Assembly (NCBI RefSeq): GCF_029945895.1
Contig: NZ_JAQSDL010000080.1
Coordinates: 62,001 to 126,000 of the forward strand
DNA: 64,000 nucleotides
Source of the DNA: Polaromonas sp.
GTDB lineage: Bacteria; Pseudomonadota; Gammaproteobacteria; Burkholderiales; Burkholderiaceae_C
Reading direction: 5' to 3'
Shown: positions 49,375-58,343 of the stretch, in pieces
How the letters are laid out: each line of letters opens with the position of its first letter
How positions within the stretch are numbered: position 1 is the stretch's first letter
Program-made: the position numbers and the translations under genes
The notes under the pieces: generated by a model
The model's database searches: none
The model's input: only the letters and a program-made list of their open reading frames with translations
Told to the model about the DNA's origin: nothing

Positions 49375-50634
49375 ATGGAATTCAACTTCACCCCGAAGGT
49401 ACAAGAGATGCAGGCCCGCCTGCTGGCCTTCATGGACCAGCATGTTTACCCGAATGAGGCGCGGTTTTTCCGTGAAATTGCCGAGAACCGCGCCAAGGGC
49501 AATCCGTGGATTCCGACAACCATCATCGAGGAACTCAAGCCCAAAGCACGCGCAGCCGGTTTGTGGAATCTGTTCCTGCCGCATTCGCCGCGCGCGCCGG
49601 AAGGCCTGTCCAACCTCGAATACGCGCCACTTTGCGAAATTATGGGACGCGTTCCTTTTGCGCCTGAAATTTTCAACTGCTCGGCACCCGACACCGGCAA
49701 CATGGAAACGATTGCGCGTTACGGCTCGGAAGCCAACAAGGACCGCTGGCTGGAACCTCTGCTCAAGGGCGAAATCCGCTCAGCCTTCCTGATGACAGAG
49801 CCCGAAGTGGCTTCGTCCGACGCCACCAACATCCAGTGCAGCATCGTGCGCGACGGTGACGACTATGTGATCAACGGCCTGAAATGGTGGTCGTCGGGCG
49901 CCGGCGACCCACGCTGCGCCATTTACATCGTGATGGGCAAGACCAACCCCGACGCTGGCCGCCATGAGCAGCAGTCCATGATCCTGGTGCCGGCCAACAC
50001 GCCGGGTATCAAAGTGATCCGCCCGCTCAGCGTGTTCGGCTACGACGACGCACCGCACGGCCACATGGAAGTGCGGCTGACCAACGTCCGCGTGCCGGTG
50101 GGCAACCTGCTGCTCGGCGAAGGACGTGGCTTTGAAATTGCGCAAGGCCGCCTTGGCCCCGGACGCATCCACCACTGCATGCGAAGCATCGGCATTGCCG
50201 AACGCGCACTTGAGCTGATGTGCAAACGCCTGAACAGCCGTATCGCCTTTGGCAAGCCGGTCGCACGCCAGTCGGTCTGGCACGAACGCATTGCCGACGC
50301 CCGCTGCATGATCGATCAGGCCAGGTTGCTGACGCTGAAAGCGGCCTACATGATGGACACGGTCGGCAACAAGGTCGCCAAGGCCGAGATTGCCATGATC
50401 AAGGTGGTGGCACCCAACATGGCGTGCCAGATCATTGACTGGGCTATTCAGGCTCATGGCGGCGGTGGCGTGTCTGACGACTTCCCCCTGGCCTATGCCT
50501 ACGCACATCAGCGCACCCTGCGACTGGCCGACGGCCCCGATGAAGTCCACCGCGCCTCGCTGGCCAAACTGGAACTGGCCAAACACCTGGCCATGCCGGG
50601 CGACGTCGAGATGCCCATCACCCGCGGCAGCTGA
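49375..50634 (+). CDS. Acyl-CoA dehydrogenase (ACAD10/11-like)
   Basis: 419-aa FAD enzyme. N-terminal helices ([20 protein letters not shown]), FAD/substrate segment [40 protein letters not shown], and C-terminal [20 protein letters not shown] with [26 protein letters not shown] (49361-49366) precedes ATG 49375; the longer upstream frame overlaps the kinase gene and is not used. It probably oxidises medium- or long-chain acyl-CoA after the kinase-like step. Confidence 0.93.
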   Translation: MEFNFTPKVQEMQARLLAFMDQHVYPNEARFFREIAENRAKGNPWIPTTIIEELKPKARAAGLWNLFLPHSPRAPEGLSNLEYAPLCEIMGRVPFAPEIFNCSAPDTGNMETIARYGSEANKDRWLEPLLKGEIRSAFLMTEPEVASSDATNIQCSIVRDGDDYVINGLKWWSSGAGDPRCAIYIVMGKTNPDAGRHEQQSMILVPANTPGIKVIRPLSVFGYDDAPHGHMEVRLTNVRVPVGNLLLGEGRGFEIAQGRLGPGRIHHCMRSIGIAERALELMCKRLNSRIAFGKPVARQSVWHERIADARCMIDQARLLTLKAAYMMDTVGNKVAKAEIAMIKVVAPNMACQIIDWAIQAHGGGGVSDDFPLAYAYAHQRTLRLADGPDEVHRASLAKLELAKHLAMPGDVEMPITRGS

Positions 50635-50636
50635 CA

Positions 50637-50716
50637 GAAGAAAAAACGGGCGTCGATCAGCTATATAAACGATAGCTGGCTGCGCCCGTATCCATTGGGC
50701 TCAAGCCTTTTTCGGC
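50637..50716. repeat. Dispersed repeat, copy G (palindromic form)
   Basis: AAAAAACGGGCGTCGATCAG, CTATATAAACGATAGCTGGC, TGCGCCCGTATCCATTGGGC, TCAAGCCTTTTT. The inner arms AGCTAT/ATAGCT and outer arms CGGGCG/CGCCCG let it fold as a long hairpin between convergent genes; it may also act as terminator for the acyl-CoA dehydrogenase transcript. Confidence 0.75.
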
Positions 50717-50721
50717 TTGAA

Positions 50722-51405
50722 TCAGAGGGGAATGTCCGTCGACAGGCCGGACAGCGCCGACTCACAGGCGCTGGTGTACACGATGGCGGCATGCTGGAGT
50801 GTGGCGATGCTGGGCGGGCTGTACTGCATGCGAAGGTAGGCCTTGCCGCGCAGCAGCATGAGGATGAAAGGGGTTTGCATATCCGGACCCGGCTCGGGCC
50901 AGTGCAGCAGCAGTTCGGCGAGGTTGCTGTCCAGCCAGGCCAGGGCATTTTCGCGCCGGTCGGCCAGCACCGTGTAACGTTCCCAGAACTCAGGCACCAG
51001 GCTGCTCCAGCCGAACTCCTCGTACATCGCCAGCCAGCGCATTTCCTCGGGCAGGCTGGGATCGGCCGTGGTCTGCAAGGTGTCGGTGTAAATCGCATAA
51101 GCACGTTTTTCCAGCGACTCCTTGAGTGGGCGGTTCATGATGAGCACCGCTACATCTTCGTTGATGTCCAGCGCCGCGCGGGCGCGGAGTTCCTCACCGG
51201 CGATGTAGTCGCGCGATGCCGCCCCGCTCTCCAGCTTCCAGCCCTTGCCTTTCACCTTGCCGGTCAACACAAACCCGGCGCCCTTGTCCTGGCTGGCGTA
51301 ACTGAAGCCGTGCGTGCCAGCCCACTCCGACACCGCATCGGGCCTTGCCGCCACCGGCGGCTGAGCCTCGCTTCGCACAAAGACCTTTTTGAGTCGCTCA
51401 AACAT
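50722..51405 (-). CDS. Conserved-looking hypothetical protein
   Basis: 227 aa, no domain I can name. Start MFERLKKVFVRSEAQPP at 51405. Middle segments such as SYASQDKGAGFVLTGKVKGK and LPEEMRWLAMYEEFGWSSLV look like a folded alpha/beta protein. No signal peptide or membrane helix. Convergent with the acyl-CoA dehydrogenase gene. Confidence 0.72.
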   Translation of the reverse strand: MFERLKKVFVRSEAQPPVAARPDAVSEWAGTHGFSYASQDKGAGFVLTGKVKGKGWKLESGAASRDYIAGEELRARAALDINEDVAVLIMNRPLKESLEKRAYAIYTDTLQTTADPSLPEEMRWLAMYEEFGWSSLVPEFWERYTVLADRRENALAWLDSNLAELLLHWPEPGPDMQTPFILMLLRGKAYLRMQYSPPSIATLQHAAIVYTSACESALSGLSTDIPL

Positions 51406-51642
51406 GATTCCGGCTTTTCTCTTGAGGTGCTTGAGAAGTGGTCCATCTGCGAGCAAGGGACGCAGACAGCCTTTTTGCCATCATAGTTCCAAAGTTTGCG
51501 GTCATGTTCCAGGTCAAAGACTAGCCTTCACCCAAAGGCCATCAGGCCCATGACTTGCTGTGTGCGTGCGGCTTTCGCCTCGGGCGCGGCCGGCAAGCGA
51601 TTCCGGCCAGCATCGCCGCGGGCAAGCGAAGTGGCCGCCGGG

Positions 51643-52224
51643 TCAGTTGTACTCGATGTTGACCGATCCATTGACCGGCTGCGACACGGCAAAGGTCAAC
51701 CCTGAGCCACCGCTGACGGCCACGGAACCATCGGCCTTGCGCGTCACATTGACGGTCGCGGTGCTGGCGCTCGCCGGCGCGCCCCCCGCGCCCACGCTGC
51801 CCTGGGCAGTCGTGGCGCCCTGCGTCCCGAGCCCTGCTTCCGCCGCCCCGCCCCCCTGGACGCCACTCCCGCTGGCGCCGGCGGGAGGCGCCCCACCGAT
51901 ACGCAGCAAAGGGCCGCTGGTGGACAGGCTGCCTGTGAAACTCTCGACGGTGAAGACGGTCCCCGACAAGGCCGGAGGCGCTTCGACCACCACAGCCGCT
52001 GGTGCAGGCGCTGGCAAAGGCGTCGACACGGGTGCGGGTGCGGGCGCCGGCGCCGGCGTGGGACCGGTCATGATGACCGCTACCGACCCCACCACTGTGG
52101 CGCTGGCGATGCCCACGGCCGTCACCGCCTGGCTGCTGCCGGTCATCAGACCCAAGCCGCCGATCAGGAGCGCGCAGGCAATGGCTGGTTGAGGAATGTT
52201 TGGTCGCCGTTCACTATTTTTCAT
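51643..52224 (-). CDS. Secreted protein, last gene of usher operon (candidate tip or anchor subunit)
   Basis: 193 aa. Signal-like N-terminus (IACALLIGGLGLMTGSSQAV), then a Pro-Ala run (PTPAPAPAPAPVSTPLPAPA, residues ~58-77) that looks like a linker. A Gly/Ala-rich beta-type domain ends VSQPVNGSVNIEYN. The terminal Tyr-Asn matches the two subunits at the other end of the operon. Its start overlaps the usher stop by 11 bases. Role as adhesin, tip or base anchor is inferred from position and architecture. Confidence 0.75.
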   Translation of the reverse strand: MKNSERRPNIPQPAIACALLIGGLGLMTGSSQAVTAVGIASATVVGSVAVIMTGPTPAPAPAPAPVSTPLPAPAPAAVVVEAPPALSGTVFTVESFTGSLSTSGPLLRIGGAPPAGASGSGVQGGGAAEAGLGTQGATTAQGSVGAGGAPASASTATVNVTRKADGSVAVSGGSGLTFAVSQPVNGSVNIEYN

Positions 52225-55200
52225 GATGCTCCTCGCGGGGAAGACCAGACAGCGCGCCGGCGGACCTCTTGCGCAGCAGGAAATCCACGCCGTTGATGAA
52301 TTTTCCGTCAGGCAGGATGTTGATCTCGCGCACACCTGGATCGACCAGACCGAACCTCCCCAGTTGCTCCATGGAGACCTGCACATGGTAGCGGCCCTGG
52401 GGGATGGCCGGAACAATGTAGTACCCGTCCGAACTGGTTTTGATTGTAGTGACGACGCGCCGGTTGGTGTCAAGCAATTCGATCACCACATCGCCGATGC
52501 CGCGACGTGTGTTGCCCTCGACCAGGTAAACGGTGCCATCAATTTCGCTGGTCAAAATGATCGGGAAATCGATTTCCGCCACATGCCCGGGACGTGGCAC
52601 CACACGCACCCCTTTGCGCTGCGGCGCCCAGTACGGGTCCTCCAGTGTCTGCGTGTCGACAGCCAGGTCCACATGTTGCCGCGTCGGCAAGCGGTCCAGC
52701 CAGGCAATCCCCGCGGCATCCGTCCGCACCGGTGCCCGGCTTCCGTTGACAGTGATGGCAGCGTTTTCAACCGGTTCTTCGCCGGCGTCCATGGTGCCAT
52801 TGCCGTTGGCGTCCACAAAAACAAGCGCCGATGCTGCGCCGCTGTCAGCCTTGGGCAACGCGTCAAAACGCCACTGCCCCTGCCGCGGTTCCCGGCCCAT
52901 GGCAATAAAGAGCTGCACGCCCACGGTCAGCACCCCCGTGCTGGAATAGCTGGTGCTCAGACCCAGCCCGTAACTGCCCAGGCTTTTGTTCAGTCCTGCC
53001 GTGTACAGGGTTTCCCGGGTACTGATGGAACGAACCAGACCCAGGTTGAGCAGGTAGCCTTCGCCCAGTCGCCTGTCACCCGAAAGCACCACGGTATCGA
53101 GTTTTGCCTGGGGTTTGAGGCTGTAGCCCAGTTGGCCACTCAGACCGGTGACCCCAACCCGGTAACTCAGTTGCAGGGCACCGGTGGCCGTGGTGGTGCT
53201 GCCCGATTTCAGCCAGGTCAGCTGATTGGCCACCGAGGTGCCTTTGACATACGCGGCCACACGGCCGGTCAGGGCCATGTTGCTCAGGCCGGATTGAAAC
53301 TGCTCGCGCTGGATTTCCACGGTCACCGGCAAGCGCGGCAACAAGCCCGCCGCAATGGCGCCGTCCAGCCGCAACTTGTCGCGCGTGCGCAAAGGATCGG
53401 CAGTGGGCAAAAACACCTCGCTGTAGAAGTCCTTGAGCCGCAGGTGGCTGTAACTCAATGCGACAGGTCCGACGCGGGTCTTCAGGCCTGACTCATTGAG
53501 CCAGCCGCCGTTGGGCGAGCGGAAAAGGTCGCTGCTGAGAATGAAGGATTTCCAGAAGCCACGCAGCCCCAGGTTGCTGTACAGCTGTCCGTCGCTCCCG
53601 GCGACGCCAGTGGCCGCCGCGGTGGTGCTGCCGGTGGTCAGCGACGACGGCAAACGGACCAAGCCGCCGGTTCCGGTCAGGTACTTGTTCAGACCCCACT
53701 CGAACTGGGCCACTGAGCGGGACTGGCCTGCATTGTCCTGGTGCTGGGCGAGGCTGTAATAAAACGCGCCGGGCGGTGTGCTCGACTGCTCCAGCAAAAA
53801 GCTCTGTCGCTCCACGCGTTGCTGGCCGAGTGGTCCGTGAAACACCAGGCGAAATTCATTGGTCCCATAGGCCAGCGGCTGGTCGTCAAAGCTGTAGCGG
53901 CCGTCCGTACGCGAGCTCTGAAAACCGACCAGCGCCTCATTGAAATACAGCTCAACATCCCAGCCGGGCGGCAGGTCGCCCTGCAGCGTATGGCGGTCAA
54001 AACTGGTCGGCTGGGTGATGGGACGATTGCTGAGCGTCAGCCCATAACCCTTGCCGGTTGCGCTGCGGCCGGCAATGTTGGTCACGCTGGGGGAGGAGAC
54101 ACCGCTGCCGAACATCACCGACCGGGCGCGCAAAGGGCCGAGCAGGCCTGCATCGGGGTCGTGGCGTGCCAGCGTGAAGCGCACGTCCGGCGACGGGTCC
54201 TGTCGGGTGCTACTGACAAAAAAGGCCGATTCCATTCCCAGCAGGTCGCCGGTCAGGTAGGCGGTGTAGCTGGCGCTGGTTTGCCGGCTGCCATTGCCGG
54301 TTCGCAGTCCCATGCCGAAAGTCTGGTCGATGAAAGGCACACCCAGCAGGCGGTAAGGCATGTCCACCCGTGGGTAGCCCGGGTCTTCGTCACCGGTGCG
54401 GGCGCCCAGCCTGCCTGCCCGGCGCTCACGCTCCAGGCGCTCCTGCAAGGGAAGGCGCTCCCTGGGCTTGACCCGAAGCGTCAGGCTGCTCAAGTCCACC
54501 TCGAAATCGATCGGCAGCCAGCGCGACAGCAGCGAAGCCGCGACATAGATATCGTCGCCCTGCAGACGGACCAGCGTCCGGTCAAACAGCTGGGTCTGAT
54601 CGGCCAGGGTGATCCTGCCCTGCCCCGCATCCAGGTTGAAACCCCGTGCCTCGCTCAGAACGTAACCGTCGGCCGTACCCTGTTCGGCCTGCGTGCGGAT
54701 GGCCAGCGTCAGCAGCCTGGCCAGTTCGCCCAGCGGCAGAAAGGTCTCGCGGCCCGCCTGGTAGGTCGTGATGGCATCGGTCAGGACATCTTCATCGAGC
54801 CGCACCTCCAGCAACACCAGGTTCAACTCATCGGCGCGGCGCACGGGCCCGGCAGCCGTGGCCGGAGCCGGTGGCGCCGTTGCTGCTTCCAGCCTTGGCT
54901 GCTGTCGGAGCGGGGCCCCTGCCGGGGGCAGCGCCGGTGCTGGTGGTGCAGCAGCAGAGGGAGTGATGTCCAGGACCAGTTTGTAGCCCCTGCCCCCTTC
55001 GGGCTTGATCGAAAAAATGTTGGGTTCGGCTTCTGCCTTGAGTCCGAACTCGATAAGCACCGCCCCGGTGCCTGAGGGCGAGGGCCTGACCTGCATGGGT
55101 TGCAGGTAGGGGTGATCGGCAGCGATCTGGCCGGCCAGCGCCGTCAGCGCCGCATTGAGTTCCACCTCTTCAAGCTCCAGCACCACGCGCCTGGCCTGGC

Positions 55201-55369
55201 GCAGGATGTACAGGCTAAAGCGCAGCTCCGTGCGGGACTCCAGCACGATACGGGTCCGGGCTTCGGTCCTTTCCAGAGAAGCCGAGCTGATCGACACACT
55301 GGCGAGCGCCAGGCCCGGCACCAGCACCAGTGCCGCCGGGAGCAGCACCCGGATCCTGTAACGGCGCAT
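52214..55369 (-). CDS. Usher-like outer-membrane protein with AMIN-like and regulatory-like domains
   Basis: About 1051 aa. After a signal (RIRVLLPAALVLVPGLALAS), residues ~25-135 resemble an AMIN domain (TRIVLESRTELRFSLYILRQ; VLELEEVELNAALTALAGQI). A Pro/Ala linker leads to LNLVLLEVRLDEDVLTDAIT, then a long beta-barrel-like region containing a plug-like part (LPPGWDVELYFNEALVGFQS; YSFDDQPLAYGTNEFRLVF). The C-terminus has Ca-loop-like VFVDANGNGTMDAGEEPVEN and a carboxypeptidase-regulatory-like fold (TTIKTSSDGYYIVPAIPQGR). Expected to translocate subunits delivered by the adjacent chaperone. ATG 55414 is an alternative start. Confidence 0.78.
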   Translation of the reverse strand: MRRYRIRVLLPAALVLVPGLALASVSISSASLERTEARTRIVLESRTELRFSLYILRQARRVVLELEEVELNAALTALAGQIAADHPYLQPMQVRPSPSGTGAVLIEFGLKAEAEPNIFSIKPEGGRGYKLVLDITPSAAAPPAPALPPAGAPLRQQPRLEAATAPPAPATAAGPVRRADELNLVLLEVRLDEDVLTDAITTYQAGRETFLPLGELARLLTLAIRTQAEQGTADGYVLSEARGFNLDAGQGRITLADQTQLFDRTLVRLQGDDIYVAASLLSRWLPIDFEVDLSSLTLRVKPRERLPLQERLERERRAGRLGARTGDEDPGYPRVDMPYRLLGVPFIDQTFGMGLRTGNGSRQTSASYTAYLTGDLLGMESAFFVSSTRQDPSPDVRFTLARHDPDAGLLGPLRARSVMFGSGVSSPSVTNIAGRSATGKGYGLTLSNRPITQPTSFDRHTLQGDLPPGWDVELYFNEALVGFQSSRTDGRYSFDDQPLAYGTNEFRLVFHGPLGQQRVERQSFLLEQSSTPPGAFYYSLAQHQDNAGQSRSVAQFEWGLNKYLTGTGGLVRLPSSLTTGSTTAAATGVAGSDGQLYSNLGLRGFWKSFILSSDLFRSPNGGWLNESGLKTRVGPVALSYSHLRLKDFYSEVFLPTADPLRTRDKLRLDGAIAAGLLPRLPVTVEIQREQFQSGLSNMALTGRVAAYVKGTSVANQLTWLKSGSTTTATGALQLSYRVGVTGLSGQLGYSLKPQAKLDTVVLSGDRRLGEGYLLNLGLVRSISTRETLYTAGLNKSLGSYGLGLSTSYSSTGVLTVGVQLFIAMGREPRQGQWRFDALPKADSGAASALVFVDANGNGTMDAGEEPVENAAITVNGSRAPVRTDAAGIAWLDRLPTRQHVDLAVDTQTLEDPYWAPQRKGVRVVPRPGHVAEIDFPIILTSEIDGTVYLVEGNTRRGIGDVVIELLDTNRRVVTTIKTSSDGYYIVPAIPQGRYHVQVSMEQLGRFGLVDPGVREINILPDGKFINGVDFLLRKRSAGALSGLPREEHHEK

Positions 55370-55459
55370 CGAAACCCCGCTGACGAGGCTGAAAAAAAAA
55401 GCGGGGCCCCTCATGCTGAAACCTGCTGCGTCATGGGGGGGCGCAACCGCAGTCTCCGC

Positions 55460-56377
55460 TCAGGGCAATTCGATGGAGGTTTCAGCCAGCAACTTGCCGC
55501 CGGCTTCGGCGCGCTCCCGGTAGCTCAGGCGAAGGGTGCCCCGTGCCAGCACCACGCCCGCGGGCGGCTGCAGCTCCAGCCTGGCGCGGCGCATGGCATT
55601 GGGCGTGTACACCGCCACGCCGCCCGCTCTTCCGACCTCCTGCGGCACACCGCCCTGCGGCGTGAATGTCGCCACCAGGTCGCCGTAGACAGATCGGTTG
55701 CCGGCGCGCTCCAGCACCACGGCGAGCACGGCAGGCTGGCCGGCTGCGGGCCTGGGCAGTTCCAGCCCGGCCAGCGTGACGGTGGCCGAGGTTTCACCAT
55801 GCCGCACGATCACGGGAATCGACACGCCGACCAGCGCCCTCAGCTGGACACCGACTTCACCCGGGCCCGGCTTGGTCGCCTGGGCGTCGATGCTGCTGGC
55901 GCCGGTGGCCTCAGGCACCAGATCAAACTGCAAGTGCGAGCGGTATTCGCCCACCGGCAGGTCTGCCGGCTTGCGCAACAGGATGCGGATGGTCTGGCCG
56001 CGGCCCGGGGCCAGAACCACCTGCCGCGGCGAATAACGCAGCAGGGCATCTGCAAACTGCTCCCCGGGCAAGGGAGGTTCGGCCGCGGTGAATTCACCGG
56101 TTTCGTTCATGCGCCGGTTCACCAGGTGGACGCGGTACGTGGTGCTCTCCTGTCCGTTGTTGATCAGCTCAAGCTGGGCCGCACGCTGGTTTTTCTCAAA
56201 CACGACCCGCGTGGGGAACAGCATCAGGTCTGCCAGCGCAGGAGGCGTCGCCAGCAAAATGAAACACGCCCCCGCAAGCCACCCTACACGTCGCAGATTG
56301 CAGTGGGCCTGCAGGATCGCCAACACCCGCGCGTCACCTGCTGTGGCTGGACGGAAATCAAAAAAGAAGCGTGTCAT
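55460..56377 (-). CDS. PapD-like periplasmic chaperone
   Basis: 305 aa. After a long N-terminus and signal helix (VGWLAGACFILLATPPALAD), the Ig-like domain starts LMLFPTRVVFEKNQRAAQLE, where pilus chaperones keep an Arg for the subunit C-terminus. RYSPRQVVLAPGRGQTIRIL is the G1/F1-edge region. RRMNETGEF and an extended second domain follow. It would cap the secreted subunits in the periplasm and deliver them to the usher. GAGG with 8-base spacing precedes ATG 56377. It sits between subunit 2 and the usher. Confidence 0.85.
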   Translation of the reverse strand: MTRFFFDFRPATAGDARVLAILQAHCNLRRVGWLAGACFILLATPPALADLMLFPTRVVFEKNQRAAQLELINNGQESTTYRVHLVNRRMNETGEFTAAEPPLPGEQFADALLRYSPRQVVLAPGRGQTIRILLRKPADLPVGEYRSHLQFDLVPEATGASSIDAQATKPGPGEVGVQLRALVGVSIPVIVRHGETSATVTLAGLELPRPAAGQPAVLAVVLERAGNRSVYGDLVATFTPQGGVPQEVGRAGGVAVYTPNAMRRARLELQPPAGVVLARGTLRLSYRERAEAGGKLLAETSIELP

Positions 56378-56412
56378 GCGGAGGTACCTCGTATTTCATG
56401 AAGCGTGGCTTG

Positions 56413-56880
56413 TCAGTTGTACTCAGCCGTGACGTTGAAACTGCCGCTGTAACCGCCGGTGGCCTGGTTGCTTCCGACGCTGAGCGTGGCGCCAATGGTC
56501 AATGTCTGCGTTCCACCGCCACCTATCAGGCCGGCTCCCACCGGACTGCTCGTGAAGTTGTTGACCGCCATGGAGTTCGGGCCACTCGTCAACACCACCA
56601 CACCGTTCGATGGCAAGGTAATCGCATAGGTGGCACTGCTGGTGCCGCTCACGGTGTACGACGCAACGGAACCGGAACCCGAAGGCACCAGAAACACCGC
56701 TCCCCCTGAATTGCGCGCGCCGGCAGCGCTGACGGTCACCGTTCCACTGCTGGCGCCGGGAGCGAAGCTGCCAAAGGCCAGAGGCTGGTTGGCCACCAGC
56801 GCCTGCGCCCAACCCGTGGATGCGGCGGTGGCCGCGCAGGCCAGCGCGAACAGGAGGTTGAGCGTTTTCATCGCAGGCAT
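56413..56880 (-). CDS. DUF4402-like secreted subunit 2
   Basis: 155 aa, signal (LNLLFALACAATAASTGWAQ). Beta-rich mature domain: QPLAFGSFAPGASSGTVTVS, TYAITLPSNGVVVLTSGPNS, MAVNNFTSSPVGAG, and end YSGSFNVTAEYN. It aligns along its length with subunit 1. The penultimate Tyr recalls the beta-zipper motif of pilins recognised by PapD-type chaperones. No Cys in the mature part. ATG at 56880 or 56871. Confidence 0.82.
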   Translation of the reverse strand: MPAMKTLNLLFALACAATAASTGWAQALVANQPLAFGSFAPGASSGTVTVSAAGARNSGGAVFLVPSGSGSVASYTVSGTSSATYAITLPSNGVVVLTSGPNSMAVNNFTSSPVGAGLIGGGGTQTLTIGATLSVGSNQATGGYSGSFNVTAEYN

Positions 56881-57022
56881 TTCCCGACAACCCCGTTGGA
56901 GACCCGAGGCCAGGTGTGGGGGGACCCGGGTCCCCGGAAACCATGCCGGCTCGCCGGCCAGATCCCTTTCTTTCGGCCAGGACGTTCGCCAGGCGGCCCG
57001 TCCTGCCGCAATCAGGGACTGT

Positions 57023-57568
57023 TTAGTTGTAGTCCACCGAAACGTTGAAGCTTCCGGTGTATGCGCCGGCCACCTGGCTGGCCACGGTCGTGATGGTGGC
57101 CCCCACACCCAGCGTCTGCGCACCGGCAGTCAATGCACCGGTGCCGGACGGGTCGCTGGTGAAATTGCTGACCGCCATCGTTTCGGGTCCCGTCGCCCCA
57201 CCCGTGGTGATGCTCACCGTGCCATTGGATGGCAGGCTAATCGCATAGGTCAGCGTCCCTTCCCCGGTCACGTTGAACGTGGCCCGGCCAACCGTTGAGG
57301 TGACAAGCAAGGTGCCGCTGTTGGTGCGCGCGCCGCTCGTCGCGTTGATGCTCACCGTCTGGCTGGCCGCGCTGGTCGAAAACGATCCAAAACGCAAGGT
57401 CGAACCAGCCGCGATGGCTATCGGCGCCACCACGGTCGCAGTGGCATCGTTGGAGGCTGTCGCCGCCTGCGAGTTGATGCCGTGCCCCGCCATGCCCAGA
57501 ACCAGGGCTGAGACCAGTGCGGTGTGCAGGGCGCGGCGCTTGAATGTCGAAAAATTCTCCGATTTCAT
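57023..57568 (-). CDS. DUF4402-like secreted subunit 1 (probable major fibre subunit)
   Basis: 181 aa, first gene of the operon. AAGGAG 5 bases upstream supports ATG 57568. Signal (ALVSALVLGMAGHGINSQAA), then TASNDATATVVAPIAIAAGS, LRFGSFSTSAASQTVSI, TYAISLPSNGTVSITTGGAT, TMAVSNFTSDPSGTGALTAG and end YTGSFNVSVDYN. First position and strong ribosome site make it the best candidate for the abundant structural subunit. Confidence 0.84.
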   Translation of the reverse strand: MKSENFSTFKRRALHTALVSALVLGMAGHGINSQAATASNDATATVVAPIAIAAGSTLRFGSFSTSAASQTVSINATSGARTNSGTLLVTSTVGRATFNVTGEGTLTYAISLPSNGTVSITTGGATGPETMAVSNFTSDPSGTGALTAGAQTLGVGATITTVASQVAGAYTGSFNVSVDYN

Positions 57569-57699
57569 GATCACTCCTTCGTTAATGAATCAACTTCAAC
57601 ATGCCTCCGTCTGACCAGGCCTGCGCCTTGTCGCGGAGGTGGGAAAGCTGCACGCCAGGCCGGCGGACCCTCTATCTCGTCCTTTTGGCAGACTTTTTT

Positions 57700-57728
57700 T
57701 GTATCTTTTTTGCAATTTTATTTATCAA
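57700..57728 (-). promoter_or_regulatory. Candidate promoter of the usher operon
   Basis: On the minus strand TTGATA, 17 bases, GATACA, inside an AT-rich block (about 57690-57830) unlike the surrounding GC-rich DNA. It would give a leader of about 120 bases before subunit 1. The rest of the 420-base gap to the tRNA genes shows no gene. Confidence 0.4.
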
Positions 57729-57995
57729 TATGTGACATTTGTCGGGAAAATTTTCATGAATTTGGTGATCTTTTTACAGCTCAATAATTTTTATGCTAAA
57801 AGGCCAAATTTCCATCTACCCGGTCTGCCCGTTCTATGACTTTGGGCTTATTTCCATTTCCCGACGGTCGGGCAAACCGACGTGATTTCGCAACGCATGA
57901 GCGCGCCAAACACCGCGCACGGCAACAAGGCGGCGCCAGGGATGGTCAGAACACGGAAAAATGGGGAGGGTTGGAGGACGCAATGCATGGAGCAT

Positions 57996-58072
<77 letters not shown>

Positions 58073-58114
58073 ATATGAAAAAAGCCCACAGAGTGAGCTT
58101 TTTCATTGGATTCT

Positions 58115-58191
58115 TGGTCGGAGTACAAGGATTCGAACCTTGGACCCCCTGGTCCCAAACCAGGTGCGCTACCAGACTGCGCCACACTCCG
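58115..58191 (-). tRNA. tRNA-Pro (TGG anticodon)
   Basis: Cloverleaf on the minus strand: acceptor CGGAGTG/TACTCCG (one G-T pair), D-arm GCGCAGTCTGGTAGCGC, anticodon stem CCTGG/CCAGG with loop TTTGGGA (anticodon TGG), T-loop TTCGAAT, encoded ACCA end. 42 bases upstream of tRNA-Arg, so probably one transcript. Confidence 0.95.
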
Positions 58192-58343
58192 ACTAGTCAA
58201 ATATTATAGCCCGAACATGGCCCTACTTTGCGTCTCACTCCGTTTATTTGCAGAGACGGCCCGGCAAGGGCCGGTGCCGGTCAGAGCAGCACAAAAGGTT
58301 TCACAATGGCACCCCTGACAAACCGTCCACACAGGAGGCTCCC

